From Lactuca virosa (taxonomy: Eukaryota > Streptophyta > Magnoliopsida > Asterales > Asteraceae), in contig CAKMRJ010003334.1 in assembly GCA_928212115.1 (NCBI GenBank), forward strand, positions 27,974,659 through 28,038,658: a stretch of DNA of 64,000 nt. Reading direction: 5' to 3'. Below the pieces are notes generated by a model, which did no database searches, was not told where the DNA came from, and was given only the letters and a program-made list of their open reading frames with translations. The position numbers were made by a program, and so were the translations under genes. Numbering within the stretch: position 1 is the stretch's first letter; every line of letters starts with the position of its first letter. Shown piece by piece: positions 12,601 through 24,680 of this stretch.

Positions 12601-13878
12601 GAGGCAATATTCAAAGTAAGTTTGAGAATGTAATAAACATCAGGGAGAGTGATATGAGAAATAGAGACAGAGCCAACACCCTCAACTAGCATAGATGTAT
12701 CACTAGCAAGCTTAACAGAAATAGATGAAACTTGTGACAAAGAAGTAAATGATGACAAATGAGGGGTCATATGATGGGTTGCACCAGAATCTAAAATCCA
12801 CAAAGATGAGGGAATACCCGATGTACCAGATGAAGTAGGACCAGAGTGAGACATAGATGCAGACATGGCAGTGGGGTTAGAAGCCAAATACTGCCTGAAG
12901 CTCTCAAATACCTTGGGATCCAATGCAGATGGGGGCATGTTTCCAACAGAATCTGTATCAACTGGTGGGATAGCAGCAGCAAACTGTGGAGGACGAGGGG
13001 TCCATAGAGGAGTACCATATGAACGTGGTTGAAACTTCTGTTGACCAGACCTATTTTGTTGTCCCAACTGAGGTTGACCAGATTTACCCTTGTTGACTAA
13101 CAATGGACACTGAGCTTTCCAATGATTCTTCTGTTTGCAGAATGCACACTCATCATAAGCAACCCTTGAAGTTTGTCGGGATTGATTAGAGGAGACAACA
13201 AGCACAGCAGGAGCGGGAGTAGGAATAGAGGTTGCTTTAAACCCTTTATCTGCATGAGACTTGATACGAGTCTCTTCTACAATTAACTCATGGACAACAG
13301 AATCAACTGGGGGGAAGAGGAGAGCGATGAAGAATTGTTCCACGTAGACCTTCAAAATCAGAATGCAAGGCCATCAAGAACTGGACCAAGCGTTGTTCTT
13401 CCCTCCTAGCAATGTAAGTCTCAAAATCTTTTAACTCTTTAGATTCAGTAAGAGCCAATTGATCCCACAGATCAGACATAGCAGCATAGAAATCTTGAAT
13501 ACTCAGGTCATTCTGTTTAAGGGCACGAATATCATATTGTAACTGGTATTGTTTAGCAAAATTAGATTGAGTATACAGTCTCTCCAAGTGATTCCAAACT
13601 TCCTTTGTTGTGTCATACTTAGCGAACTGCATACCAATGGACTGAGTAACAGAGTTATTAATCCAAGTAATAACCTTGGAGTTATCAGTCTCCCAAGCAT
13701 CAAGCAACAAATCAAAATTCTCAGTTTGAGGCACTCAGGGTTTGGCTTTAGTCCCAGTGACATAGCCCCACATATTCTTCCCATGAAGGAAGTTCTTCAT
13801 AACGTAACTCCAATACGTATAATTCTTTCCATCTAGACGAGTACTGATTGACTGAAGGGAATCATCCTTTCCAGTCAT
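9683..13878 (-). pseudogene. copia-1 gag-pol polyprotein, broken
   Basis: Gag starts at 13878 (MTGKDDSLQS). A TGA follows KAKP near 13736. Gag resumes and loses frame at a C-run near 13315. Pol follows: zinc knuckle CAFCKQKNHWKAQC (near 13125), protease WILDSGATHHMT (near 12780), GAG-pre-integrase LWHSRLGHV, then integrase with FRCDLGCEY (usual GGEY changed to GCEY) and PPQNGVAERKHRH (11594-12106). RT (10303-11160) has FQMDVKNAFLNGDL and the active-site box LYMDGMIITGDD, where the second catalytic Asp is Gly. RNase H (9683-10459) keeps YSDADWDGD, SRSSTEAEYRA and CDNKSAIQIAKN. Several frameshifts separate the blocks. Non-functional; closest in type to the 'RE1-like' Pol proteins of plants. Confidence 0.9.
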
Positions 13879-14169
13879 GTTGGCAGTGAATAAATAACCA
13901 CAATAACAATATAATAATCTGAGAATAAAAGGAGTAACAAACCAGCGGAAGCAATCAATCAGACAACGAATCAACAGCGACAACGAATCAACGTAACAAC
14001 GAATACTGACAACAGCGAACGAATTAACAACAACAACGAACGAATCAATAGCAACAACGAATCAACACTTCAATCTGCTACGAACGAATCTGCTACAGTA
14101 ACCCTATAAAATTTCGATCTGCGCCACAGATGACTGCTACAAAGGCTTCTAACAACGTATCAAACCTCT

Positions 14170-14181
14170 GCTCTGATACCA
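14170..14181 (-). other. copia-1 primer-binding site
   Basis: On the minus strand TGGTATCAGAGC, the complement of the initiator tRNA-Met 3' end, directly next to the 5' LTR. Confidence 0.85.
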
Positions 14182-14364
14182 TGATAACATTGTCATATGA
14201 TTATAATAAAGAGAAAATACAAGGGTTCTCAATGAAAAGCATAAAGACTATAAAGAAGAAAGCGGATATAAATACTAGCTAGACAATACTAACTAGACAA
14301 AACCCTAATGGGCTAAAGACTAAAGAGCTCATAAGCAAGTAGGCTAATAATATATAGGCTAACA
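14182..14364 (-). repeat. copia-1 5' LTR
   Basis: 183-bp LTR. It differs from the 3' LTR by a 15-bp internal near-duplication and a few substitutions. Confidence 0.9.
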
Positions 14365-16190
14365 ATCACCAAGATTATTGGTTCAAACGTTGATAAGATC
14401 TGATGTTGGCGCTGGTGGTCAGCGTGTAGTGTTTGACTCATCAGATCATAAGGTGTGACATTACATTAGGAAGTGGTTATTTGACAGCATTTGAATTTTA
14501 AAATGTCTGATTTTTTTAAGACTCTTAATTTTTAAGATGTCGGAGAGAAGAGTGGAATGGAAAAATGAGGCGATCGTATGAAAATAGAAAAGGAATATGG
14601 AAAAAAGGTTTGCTGAAAAATTATGGCATTTCAATAACATGCTCGTTTTTTTATTATTTAGATATAACTCATTCTTTTAAAAATTAAGAGGTACTAACAA
14701 TTAAGAAATACAAATTAAGAGCCTATCAAACGTTTTGAATCTAAAAAATTAAGAGTATGCCTCTTAATTGAAAAATAAGAGATTGCCAAACAATAATTCT
14801 TTAATTACATTCACTTTAAAGGATTAGAGTTGATTTCTTTTGATAAATTCATCTTTCGTTGCAAACAATGTTTCTTTTTCGAATATCAATAATTTGTCGG
14901 ATTAGAAAGTAAATAACAAGAGATTTCAGTTACGATAATTCTAACTCTAATTTTAGTTGGTTTAATACCGAATTCTATAAAGAGTAATAAGACAAATAAG
15001 AAAATAAAAAGGCAACACACGCTTTCCAGACATGCCATATTACATGTCCCTTGTGCAATATATTTACCTATAAATTGTCAATTTTACTATTACTTTTGTT
15101 TTTCTTTTATAGGGAATCATCTTTATTGTTTCCCTTTTTTTTTGTTGTAGCAATGTGTGCGTGAGTGTGAGTGTGTCATACCTCAACATAAGCAGCCACC
15201 CATGGTGGATGTTTCAAACAAACCATTTTTTCATTCTTTACTATATCTCACAAAATTCCAATTACCATTATCGAAATAATGGATTTTGCTTTATTAGACA
15301 ATCTTAAAATATATTAGTTCCAACTCGAGTGCGATAAAACGTGCCTCATTTTAAAAAGCTCAAACCCAGTCCTAGATTAATTGACCCGATCATTTTATGT
15401 ATTAGATCTTACTTTAGATGAAGGACCGAAGAAAACCCGTACGAATTAAAAAAATGTTGACACAAATTATTGGATGCAATTTGACACAATAAACAGATTA
15501 ATAAATCATTAATAATTATAATAATAACTTAACATAAGAGCCTAAAAGAATCATACCCGGCCGATATTAGAGTATTTTTATTTATAATTATATCCATCCC
15601 AACCATTCAGTTAAAAATATTTTTTCTTTCATCCAACTAGAGAGGTTATCATCACAACTTTGGCATCTGAAATAAAACTAGTGAAGCGGTCCATGTTTCG
15701 TATGGGTCGAAAGTGTTATTGTTTTTCATGGTGCATTCGATTTGAATTTTATGAACAGACAGAAGGTAAAAATCTAAAATTGTAATTGTCACCAATGCAA
15801 AACAAGCGTATTTAATATGCATATCTTTTTAAGAACTTTGGTGTGAGTTCACATGAGGAACCAAAATTGCTTTTTTTGATAGTTAAAATCTCTTTTCTCA
15901 AAAATTCTTAAAAATCATTTATTCAGACAACATTTTATTAGATACGATGCTTTGAAAAGTCAAATGTAAGTCCATTTGCAAAATAAGACACTAACATTGC
16001 ATGGTGAGGGTTCATGACCATTCCATAATTCATACATCTCAATCATATCTATGGCTCCTTCTTTTGTTGTTTTCATCAACCTGGTTCAACTTGTAGCCTT
16101 GCACTCTCCGATTGATGAGAAACATCAAAACATAATTGAAAGATCAAAACAACCCCAAAAGTGGAATGATTTATTAAATTTCATTGTCAT
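14365..16190. other. Intergenic DNA without recognised genes
   Basis: AT-rich. Repeated phrases 'cttaattttt/aattaagagg' at 14520-14790 hint at a small decayed inverted-repeat element, but I could not define its ends. No ORF with family features. Confidence 0.5.
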
Positions 16191-16195
16191 GTTTG

Positions 16196-16342
16196 TGAGA
16201 TTTGGTATTTTCCCTTGAACGTATTCATTCGTTAAAACCGGAATATATACATCTTAAAAATGGGCTGAAATACATAAAAGCCTAAATACAATTGGACTCA
16301 CTAAAAATACAATATATAAACAAATATTAACACCTGCTAACA
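16196..16342 (-). repeat. copia-2 3' LTR
   Basis: 147-bp LTR starting TGAGATTTGGTA and ending CTAACA on the plus strand. Confidence 0.85.
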
Positions 16343-16343
16343 G

Positions 16344-16359
16344 CCCCCCCCCCCCCCCA
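16344..16359. repeat. C homopolymer at the polypurine-tract position
   Basis: Sixteen Cs on the plus strand (Gs on the element strand) directly inside the 3' LTR of copia-2. Confidence 0.85.
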
Positions 16360-16571
16360 TCATCGCAGTATGAACGGGAGAATCACGAACGTTTAGATTC
16401 GACCGAAAATCAAGGAAAAGTGGAGAATGTAGACTTTTGGCAATGATATCTGCATATTGAGACGAATATGGAACATGAAGAACTCAAACTTGACCAGTGG
16501 CAATCTTGTCACGAAAAAAATGAAGATCAATCTTAATATGCTTGGTCCTATGATGTTGAATCGGATTAGAC

Positions 16572-16574
<3 letters not shown>

Positions 16575-16617
<43 letters not shown>
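16575..16617. repeat. (TA)n tract inside RNase H
   Basis: About 43 bp of TA expanded within the copia-2 RNase H coding sequence, after CDNVSV. RNase H motifs continue on the far side. Confidence 0.9.
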
Positions 16618-16618
<1 letters not shown>

Positions 16619-19600
16619 CACTCACATTATCACAATAGACAATAGTAGCCCGATAAGGTGAGTAATGAAGCTCAAGTAACAAATTTCGTAACCAACATGT
16701 TTCTGCAACAGTATTAGCAACACCTCGATACTCTGCTTCCGCACTAGAACGAGAGATAGTATGTTGGCATTTAGAGGACCACAGAAGAAAATTATGTCCT
16801 AAAAAGACACAGTAGCCGGAAGTGGAACGTCTAGTAACTGGACAGCAAACCCCCCCCCCCCCGGTCAGCATCAGAGTATGCAATGAAATCACGGGAAGGC
16901 GAACTATATAGTTGAAGACTGTGAGCAGAGGTACCTTTAATGTAGCGAATAATGCGCTTGAGAGCAGATAAATGAGGCTCATGAGGATCATGCATGTACA
17001 ATCATATCTGTTGAACAACATATGTAATATTCGGTCTTGTAAAAGTGAGATACTGAAGCGCAACCGCTAAACTACAATACATGGTTGAATCAGCAACGAG
17101 AGAACCAAACCCATCCAACTTGGCAGAAAAATCGGTTGGGGTGTGATCAGACTTACAATTAAGCATGGAAGCACGATCTAAAATGTCAATAACATATTTC
17201 CGCTGAGAGAAAAATAAGCCCGCATCATTCCTGGTGACAGAGATACCCAGAAAGTAGTGAAGGTTACCTAGATCAGACATAGAGAACTCGCAACTGAGAG
17301 TTCAGATGATGCTTCTCAGAAAAGGAGATGAAGATCCAATAAGAATTATCTCATCCATATATAGCAATAAGTATGCAATGTGACCTTCATGTCTATAAAT
17401 AAAAAGTGATGAATCACACTTGCTATGAACAAAACCAATACATGAGAGAAACAGAGCAAATCGCTAAAACCATGCACAAAGTTGCTTGTTTTAGACCTTA
17501 GAGTGATCTCTGAAGTAAACATACATGATTCGGTCTAGAATGGTCTTTGAACCCAATAGGTTGTTGCATATGAACAATTTCTTGGAAATGACCATGAAGA
17601 AACACATTGTTTACATCAAGCTGTCTGATGGGCCACTTGTGAGTGACATCAATACTAATAACAATGTGTATGGTGGCCGGTTTAACCATGGGACTAAACG
17701 TCTCATCACAATCAATTCTAGGTATTTGACTTCTACCATTAGCTACAAGACGATCTTTGTAACGGGATAAAGTGCCATATGCATTAGTTTTCTTTGTAAA
17801 CAGCCAAATACAACTGATCACATTAGCAGTATGAGGTCGAGGTACAAGCACCCAAGTCTTATTATATATAAGAGCAGAAAATTCATCAGTCATGGCATTT
17901 AGCCAGTTAGGATCCTTAAAGGCTTGAGAGTAAGTGTAAGGAACAAGAGAAGAAGAATCAACATGAAAATTCATTTTTTCTAATGGCTTAAAAATGTCAT
18001 GTTTAGCACGAGTTTGCATAGGATGAACGGAAGAATATGGGGCTGTGGTGTTGATGAAAGGAGAGATATTTGTGGTAGGAGAGGAGACAGTAGATGTCGG
18101 AGTATCCAAAGAAATATTTGGAGTGGATGAGGCCAAGGGATAGGTAGTATTAAGAGGAGAAGCAACCTTGGATGAGAAAGGAATAGAGGAGGGAGACGAG
18201 GTATTGTTTTCGGCAGTAGCGGTGGGAAGTGGTTTAGATGAGGGTGTAGGAGTAATAGTGGGTGTAGGTGTAGGATGAAAAGTGATATTTGTAGGTAATG
18301 TGGTAATATGATCAAGAAATGTGTATGAAGGAGAAGAGTCAGGGGACACAGAACCGAAAGGAAAATTTGACTCGTTAAACACGACATGACAAGATATAAT
18401 AATAGTATTGGTGTGAAAGTTAAGACACCATCCCTTATGGTGAAAGGGATATACCAGAACAACACAAGGGGTGGATCTTGGTGATAATTTATATGGGATG
18501 ACAAGGTGAGGAAAGCAAAGACACCCAAAAACTCGAAGGTGAGTGTAGGAAGGTTGTTTGTGAAATTTTTTGTGGAAAGCAGTGTCATTGTTTAAAGTAG
18601 TGGTGGGAAGTATATTTAGGAGGTGAGTAGCCATGTGAAGAGCTTCCACCCAAAATGTAGGAGGAATTCGAGCATTAAAAAGGAGGGTACGTATGACATT
18701 GTTTATAGTCCTGAGCATACGTTCAGATTTACCGTTTTGTTGAGTGGTATGAGGACAATAGAAGCGTATGTGAATACCATTCTGATCGAAAAGTTCATGA
18801 AATTTACTATTATTTTACTCACCACCATTGTCACACTGAAAATATTTGATGCCGATTTTGAATTGGTTTTGAACATAAGCGCGAAGTTGAATAAATTTAG
18901 AGAACACATCAGATTTAACACAAAGGGGATACACCCATAAAAAATGAGAGTAATCATCTAGAAAAATAACATAATACTTAATACCACTAATGATTGTAAC
19001 CAGAGATGTCCACACATCAGAGTGTACAAGTTCAAAAGGAGAATGAGAAACAGACTCAAATATGCTAAAAGACAATTTAACATGTTTGTCCATTTGACAT
19101 GCATGACAAAGACTAGTGTTTTCAATAGAACACGAAATTAAATTGTTATTGACTAGGTGTTGAAAAACATGGTGACCGGGATATCCAAGAAGTTGATGCC
19201 AAAGAGAAGAATCAATTGATGTGAAGGCTTGAGGAGTCGACTTTGTAACAAGACAGAGGTCATCAGAGCTGTCTCATCGCATGAGAGTGCGTTTACTCTG
19301 TAAATCCTTCACAGAAAAACCAAGCGGGTCAAATTCAATGGAAACCATATAATCACAAGTAAACCGAAAAATAGAAATGAGATTTTTTATGATTTGTGGA
19401 GTAATCAGGATATTTTTAAGTGTTAGAGTACAATAAGGATTAGAAAGCAGAATAGTGGCATGAACTTGATTGGTCACGGGAATTGAGGATTCGTCTCCAA
19501 CTAAAACTGATGAAGATAAATAATTGCTTTTATCTAATAAAGATGAGTATACCTGCATCCAAGTGAAGATGAGAAGTGGCTTCGATGTCCATGTACCAAT

Positions 19601-19970
19601 TTACATGCTCGGGATCATTTAGAGACATGATGTTGAACATTTGCGGGAGTGTAGTAGGCTACTCGGAGGATCTCGTGGACTGTTGGACGGTATTGAAATT
19701 TTGCTGAGAAAATGGACTTTGAGTAGGTGGCCCAAAAAATTAGTGAGAGTTTTGTTGGACTGGTGGCAATCTCGATCCAGCGGACTGATGTGGGGTAGCA
19801 AATTGGGCCGGAGGTGTAGATAGAATACCCAACTGACAAGAGACTTGATACCACCCGAAGGCCCAACCTGAAGGCGCGCTAAACATCTATTGTTGTGAAA
19901 CGAGTGATGTCGCCGCCCTCCGTGATTTTGACGACCACCGTGTCTTCCTCCGCCACGAGTACCTTTGTAG

Positions 19971-20755
19971 TGTTGGATTTAGTGTCTAAGCCCATAACTA
20001 TAATTGGTATGTACTTGACCCGAGAGTAGCATGGTCCATTTGGGTTGCATGGCACCGGAACAATCTGAAGGATGGACTTTCGAGAAGAGGATTTATGATT
20101 TATTAATATATTATAAGTTCTAATATATTAATATGAAATCATATTATTTAATTAGTATTGATCAAGAATTAGTTTGGAATTAATTTTGTGATCAAAAGAG
20201 ACTAATTAAATAAATGGGGATTGATTGTGTAAATCATTCATTCTTATATAATGGGCTTATGATCCATAATCCTTTATGTTGGGCTAAACCTATGTGGTGA
20301 CCCATGGATACTCCATGGAGGTTAAAACCCATGGAGCATGAGGAATGTGGAAAGGCATGCACATTAGGGTTTGCATGGTGTAACCCTAGTTGTGTCACAC
20401 TATATAAAGGACCCCATAGCAACCAAAATCGGCACTTAAGTGAAAGAAAAGAGGGATAGCCGATTTTGAGTGCAAGTATACTTCTCTCAAGTTCTTCCAA
20501 TTGTTGGTGGTGTTGTGTGAAGCATTTGAGGCATCACACTTGGGGTGCTAGGCTCTTAAAGGCTTAAGGAATCAAGCTACAAGAAAAGGTATGTCATTAT
20601 ACTAGTTTTTTGTATTACATATACTTCATGGTATGCTAGTTAGGATGAAACCTTGGAAAAATGAAAGTTTGCATGTATAATAGAGAAAACATAGATCCAA
20701 GGTTTCTAGGGTTGCATGCACACCTTAGGAGTGTTAGAATGCTCAAAACCCTTCA
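19971..20755 (+). mobile_element. Solo LTR nested in copia-2 gag
   Basis: 785 bp starting TGTTGGATTTAGTG and ending CCCTTCA, with a perfect TSD TGTAG (19966-19970 and 20756-20760). Removing it rejoins the Gly/Arg-rich gag tail without a frame break. It carries a TATA-like box TATATAAAGG (20401-20410), followed by a C/T-rich leader, so the plus strand is the likely sense strand. No internal coding region, hence a solo LTR left by LTR-LTR recombination. Size and style fit a copia family (inference). Confidence 0.88.
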
Positions 20756-21626
20756 TGTAGTTCTGACCGCCCCATCCTCGACGGAACCCGCCACAGTTAT
20801 TGTTTTGATGAGTGGAGTCAGCTGTGATAACTGTTGGTGATGAAGAGTGATCAGAATGAGAGACTGAGGAGGAGTGATTCTGATCTTGGGTGAGATGTTG
20901 GTCTTCAAGAACGAGCATAAATCGAGTGTCCCAAAATGAAGGGACCGATCGCTTATGATGGTTAGTGGTGTGATGTGGCAGTACTTAGAGAATAGCCCAT
21001 TTAACATATAAGAAACAAGATTGATTTCTGGGATCTTTGCATCCATATTCTCTAGAAGATCAGCAAGTGACTTGACTCGATTGCAATAGGCAACCATAGT
21101 AGAATCGCCAATTGTAATATTTCGGAGCTCATTGTCAAGTTGAATCACCTTGTTGTTTTTATTGTCACGGAACACCTTTTCAATGGTTTCCCATACTTTA
21201 TGTGTAGGTGTTTGTTTCTTGAATATAAGGTGAAGTAATAGGAGAGAAAGTGTGCCATAAAGGCAAGATTTAACAATCGTATCGTTGCGTTTCTAGGTTG
21301 TTGTTTCTATGATCGGAAGATTATTCTCAGGTGTTTTCTCAGTCGATGAATAGGATGGAGTAAGAACCGGAGGTAGAAGATGACCAGCTACCCCATAACC
21401 AATGCAGTGGATCTCGAATAACTCTCTCCAGATGTCATAATTCATCTAATCAAGATCAAGAACAATAGGAACTGCATGTTTGATATTAATGGTAGAAGAT
21501 GGCTATTATGAGAGATTAATAGAAGTCATAATGAAGAATGATCACAAAATAATCAATGATGAGGAGAAGATCAGAAGAAAACGGCTAGGGTTATGAGGAG
21601 AGCAGGATTTTTTGGCTCTAATACCA

Positions 21627-21774
21627 TGATATTTGGTATTTTTCCCTTGAACGTATTCATTCATTAAAATCAGAATATATACATCTTACAAATGGGCTTA
21701 AATACATAAAAGCCTAAATACAATTGGACTCACTAAAAATACAATATATACACATATATAAACACCTGCTAATA
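21627..21774 (-). repeat. copia-2 5' LTR
   Basis: 148-bp LTR starting TGATATTTGGTA. The neighbouring plus-strand sequence GGCTCTAATACCA is the primer site. Confidence 0.85.
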
Positions 21775-21779
21775 GTTTG

Positions 21780-22229
21780 GCTGGAAATGAATCAGTCATA
21801 TTGTCTGTTATGCACAACTAAAGACCTAAATGAAAGTAGAGATTTAAAATTTATACATTTTTGGATACAAATATCTGTAAGGTAATCCCAGTAGAGTAAG
21901 GGACTGAAAGAGTGGAGGCATTGGCAAGTCTTTTGTGACTTTATCCTACCAAATTACATATATAGGTCAAAACATATAGATAAGAGTAATGATATAAGAA
22001 CCGGGTTTTAAATTTCATAAGACTTTTTTTAGTAATGGTATAATACCTTCAACCGATGCCAACAACCCCAAAAAATGATCTCTAATAATTTTATCCAAAA
22101 AAAAGTTATTCAAGAAAACCGGATTATAGCCTTGAATTCTGAATGTTATGTATTTGATGTCTAATTCTAACGATTCTATCAAACATGAAAACATAATTTC
22201 TCACAAACATAATATATTAAAAGCAACGA
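21780..22229. other. No recognised gene
   Basis: AT-rich flank between copia-2 and the old gypsy gag fragment. Nothing identified. Confidence 0.4.
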
Positions 22230-22520
22230 GGCCCTTTTCCTGAAGAACTTAGGATCCTCACAAGCACGAAAGTCACGAAAGGTGAGAGTGTGTGCCCCAA
22301 ATTGATCAGCTGCTAGCTCCGCCCGGAGAGTTAGCATGTGCTTATCCATCATCTCAATCAGCCCCTCCTTAACTATATCGAACTGGTCAGGCATGTCCTC
22401 AAGAATGACTCTCAAAACCTTTTCAGCAATCAAGTCACGCAACTCAGCATCCCTTGGCTCAGAACCAAAGCCTAAACCAGAACCATAACCAAAAACACCT
22501 CCATGACAGGTTATCACCAT
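22230..22520 (-). pseudogene. Old Ty3/gypsy gag fragment
   Basis: Minus-strand gag start, with ATG at 22520 or just inside. It shows ELRDLIAEKVLRVILEDMPD and AHTLTFRDFRACEDPKFF. The last phrase parallels ARTLTFREFRACGAPDY in the younger gag at 26010, so the two belong to related families. Similarity stops near 22235, so the fragment is truncated. Its leader and 5' LTR continue at 31476-33871, beyond the younger element that landed 15 bp upstream of the start codon. Confidence 0.75.
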
Positions 22521-23721
22521 TTTGAAAAAGAATGTTGTAACATCCCGAATTCAGGAGGTCTAGAAAGGAAAGAAAACCTCAAATTGAGGAAGGGACTCGT
22601 CGAGTAGATGGAGTGACTCGACGAGTAGGAGCGCGGATAGGGTCGCGAGTTAAGTGACCTACTCGACGAGTCAGAGGACCGACTCGGCGATTTGGCCAGG
22701 TTTGGGGAAAACCCTAAATGCGGGCCTTGCAACCTATTTAAGGAATATTATAAGCCTTCATCAGCCTCCTTGATGCTCTCTCAAGTCCAGAACGAAACCC
22801 TAGAGCCTCCCTTGAGTTTGTGAGCCATTTTGTGAGTCTTGGAGCATTTTGAAGCTTGAAGGAACAAGAAGGAGGTTGGACGTTCAAGGAGGAAGGAGTA
22901 GATCCAGAAGATTCACTCCATTTGCTGCTCATTTTGGTAATCAAGTTCCTTCCTTGACTTCTAGTTTGTTAGATCCATTTATGTCCCTTTTTATGAAGTT
23001 TATGGACCAAGAATGATGTCTTTTGGGATTTGGACGTCCCCAAGCTTAATCCTTTCAGATCCAGGGGTGTCTAGAGTAGTAAAGGCATAAAGGTGGAAGC
23101 TTTATGCCAATAGAACTCCCCATGCAAGGTTTGAGTGGTTTTTATGGCCTTTTGAGCAAAAAGGGCCATGCATGGGTGCAAAGGCAGCAGCTTTGTGTGA
23201 TATCCCGACCCTAGGAGGCTAGATCTGGGTCTTGGATGTGTTGAGCTTGTCTGAAATCGTCTGAATAGTGTTGGACATTGAGAGACTCGGCGAGTCGGTT
23301 ATGGGAATCGACGAGTCAGGCCAGTTTTTTCCCTAAAACCCTTCTGTTAAGGGTATGAGTTGAGTTGGAAAGGGACTCAGCCAATCTGAGTCCATAATGG
23401 TCATGAAGTTCATCATACTCGATGAGTTCAAGGAAGAACTCGGCGAGTCCAAGGCAATCTTCTTAGTTATGAAGATGGACTCGACGAGTTGTTCATATAA
23501 CTCGGCGAGTCATGGCCTAGATATTCATATGTGGATGATGAACTCGACGAGTTCAAGGATGAACTCGGCGAGTCAGTTGAAGATAGTCCCGAAGTGTTAG
23601 ACGAAGGAGAACTCGTCGAGTTCTCGCCAGACTCGACGAGTGGAGTCAGGGTTGTTTTGGGACTTGAGGAGCATGGACTCGGCGAGTTGGCAGAACAACT
23701 CGGCGAGTCGAGTCAACTGGA

Positions 23722-23768
23722 AGTTGACTTTGACTGTTGACTTTGACCAAGTTTGACCAGGGTTGACT
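23722..23768 (+). promoter_or_regulatory. W-box-like TTGAC cluster
   Basis: Five to six TTGAC(T/C) in 47 bp of the gypsy-1 5' LTR; counterpart at 30171-30206 in the 3' LTR. TTGACC/T is the core recognised by plant WRKY factors; use in vivo is inference. Confidence 0.5.
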
Positions 23769-24030
23769 TTTGGATTATTGTGGTCTAAATGTTGCTTGGG
23801 TATTGATAGTTCGGGAAGCCGAAGGGTCAGCGGTTCAGAAGTTGCCGGTTAGCAGTCAAAAGTGTTCAGCGAGTTTTCAGCAGTGCGAGGTGAGTCTCCT
23901 CACTGTGTGCATGGGTCTACGGCCACAATGTCGGCCCATTATGTTCATGTTCATGATTATGCTTATGTGTAGAAGGAAGACCCGGGGGTTAGCCCTAGGC
24001 ACTTATTGATATATATTCCGGGTTACGACC

Positions 24031-24680
24031 TGATGTCGGGCGAGGCCCGATGAATGTTAGGATGCTAGAGGTCTTTGTGATTCTTGCATGTGTTGGTACG
24101 ATAGGATCCGGACCGAGGGTCCGATGTCGGGGTAAGCCCGCAGTACGTTAGACAATAGTATGTTTCCGGGCCGGAGGTCCGATGCCGGGGTATTCCCGAG
24201 GAAGATTCTTATGTAGTGCGTTAGATTATACATGTTGTCTTCGTGATACTTGTATGTGCCTGGTAGGGAGGTGAGTGTGGGCGAGGTCCCGTATCTCATC
24301 ACTAGCTGAGTATGGATGGGGTTCCATATCTCGATATTAGCAGAGCAGGGGCGAGGCCCGTGATAGGAAGGATGTGAGTGTGGGCGAGGGCCCGTATCTC
24401 ACTACCAGTAGGGGTGTGGACGGGGTTCCACTACTTCAGTAGCAGACCAGGGGCGGGGCCCAAGATAGGCGAGGCCTTAGAGCAGGGAATGGTTAGGGAA
24501 TGATTATGTATGTTTCAGTATGTTATTTAATCGTATGTATGTGTATGGTGGGCGAGGCCTAGAGACAGGCGGGGCCTAAAGGAAACATATCTATATACCG
24601 GGCGGGGCTCGATGCCAGGCGGGGCCTGATGACGAACGGGGTCCGATGGCGGGCGAGGCCCAATGCAGCGGGCGAGGGCC
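24031..24680 (+). repeat. Hairpin minisatellite, gypsy-1 5' LTR
   Basis: Units with changing arms and G-rich loops: CGGAC-CGAGG-GTCCG (24109-24123), TATGGA-TGGGGT-TCCATA (24311-24328), GTGGA-CGGGGT-TCCAC (24416-24431), and many GGGC-GAG-GCCC. The counterpart in the 3' LTR is 30470-31140. Confidence 0.8.

Larger units (their letters stand above)
9502..14364 (-). mobile_element. Ty1/copia retrotransposon (copia-1), complete but decayed
   Basis: A 4.86-kb element on the minus strand, bounded by short LTRs at 9502-9669 and 14182-14364, both TGATAAC...CTAACA. The 5' LTR (right) is 15 bp longer because 'actaactagacaaaa' is an extra near-copy inside it. The primer site and polypurine tract are in the right places. 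Flanks ATCCC (9497-9501) and ATCAC (14365-14369) are a TSD with one mismatch. Domain order protease, integrase, RT, RNase H identifies copia. It inserted into the MULE flank. Confidence 0.9.
16365..21529 (-). pseudogene. copia-2 gag-pol polyprotein, broken
   Basis: Gag starts near 21529 (MTSINLS, then stop). A UBN2-type gag block lies at 20753-21175, followed by a Gly/Arg-rich tail split by the solo LTR. A post-protease block is at 19274-19558. Integrase is at 18815-19093 (PFELVHSDVWTS, ending QCDNGGE), and its C-terminal part runs into RT (17498-18718). The RT active-site box near 17345-17365 reads LYMDEIILIG instead of YVDD. RNase H (16566-17063) keeps STSGYCVFLG, SRSSAEAEYRG and CDNVSV, and then hits a 43-bp TA tract. 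Beyond it the HRTKHIKIDLHF motif continues. Many stops and frameshifts; non-functional. Confidence 0.85.
16196..21774 (-). mobile_element. Ty1/copia retrotransposon (copia-2), decayed, with nested solo LTR
   Basis: A 5.58-kb element on the minus strand. LTRs at 16196-16342 and 21627-21774 match closely; the inner end of the left copy is CTAACA, while the right copy has CTAATA. A perfect TSD GTTTG flanks it (16191-16195 and 21775-21779). The primer site on the minus strand reads TGGTATTAGAGCC next to 21627. A 16-base C-run (16344-16359) stands where the polypurine tract is expected. A 785-bp solo LTR interrupts gag. Confidence 0.9.

Noticed and set aside
9683..13878. Endogenous pararetrovirus or other virus
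   Set aside because: Integrase before RT, tRNA-Met primer site and LTRs identify a copia retrotransposon; no movement or coat protein seen anywhere in the window.
23397..24009. ORFs with repeated DELDEFKDEL-like phrases in gypsy-1 LTRs (also 29845-30447)
   Set aside because: Translations of the ACTCGNCGAGT palindromes; both LTRs have them, no start context or conserved domain.
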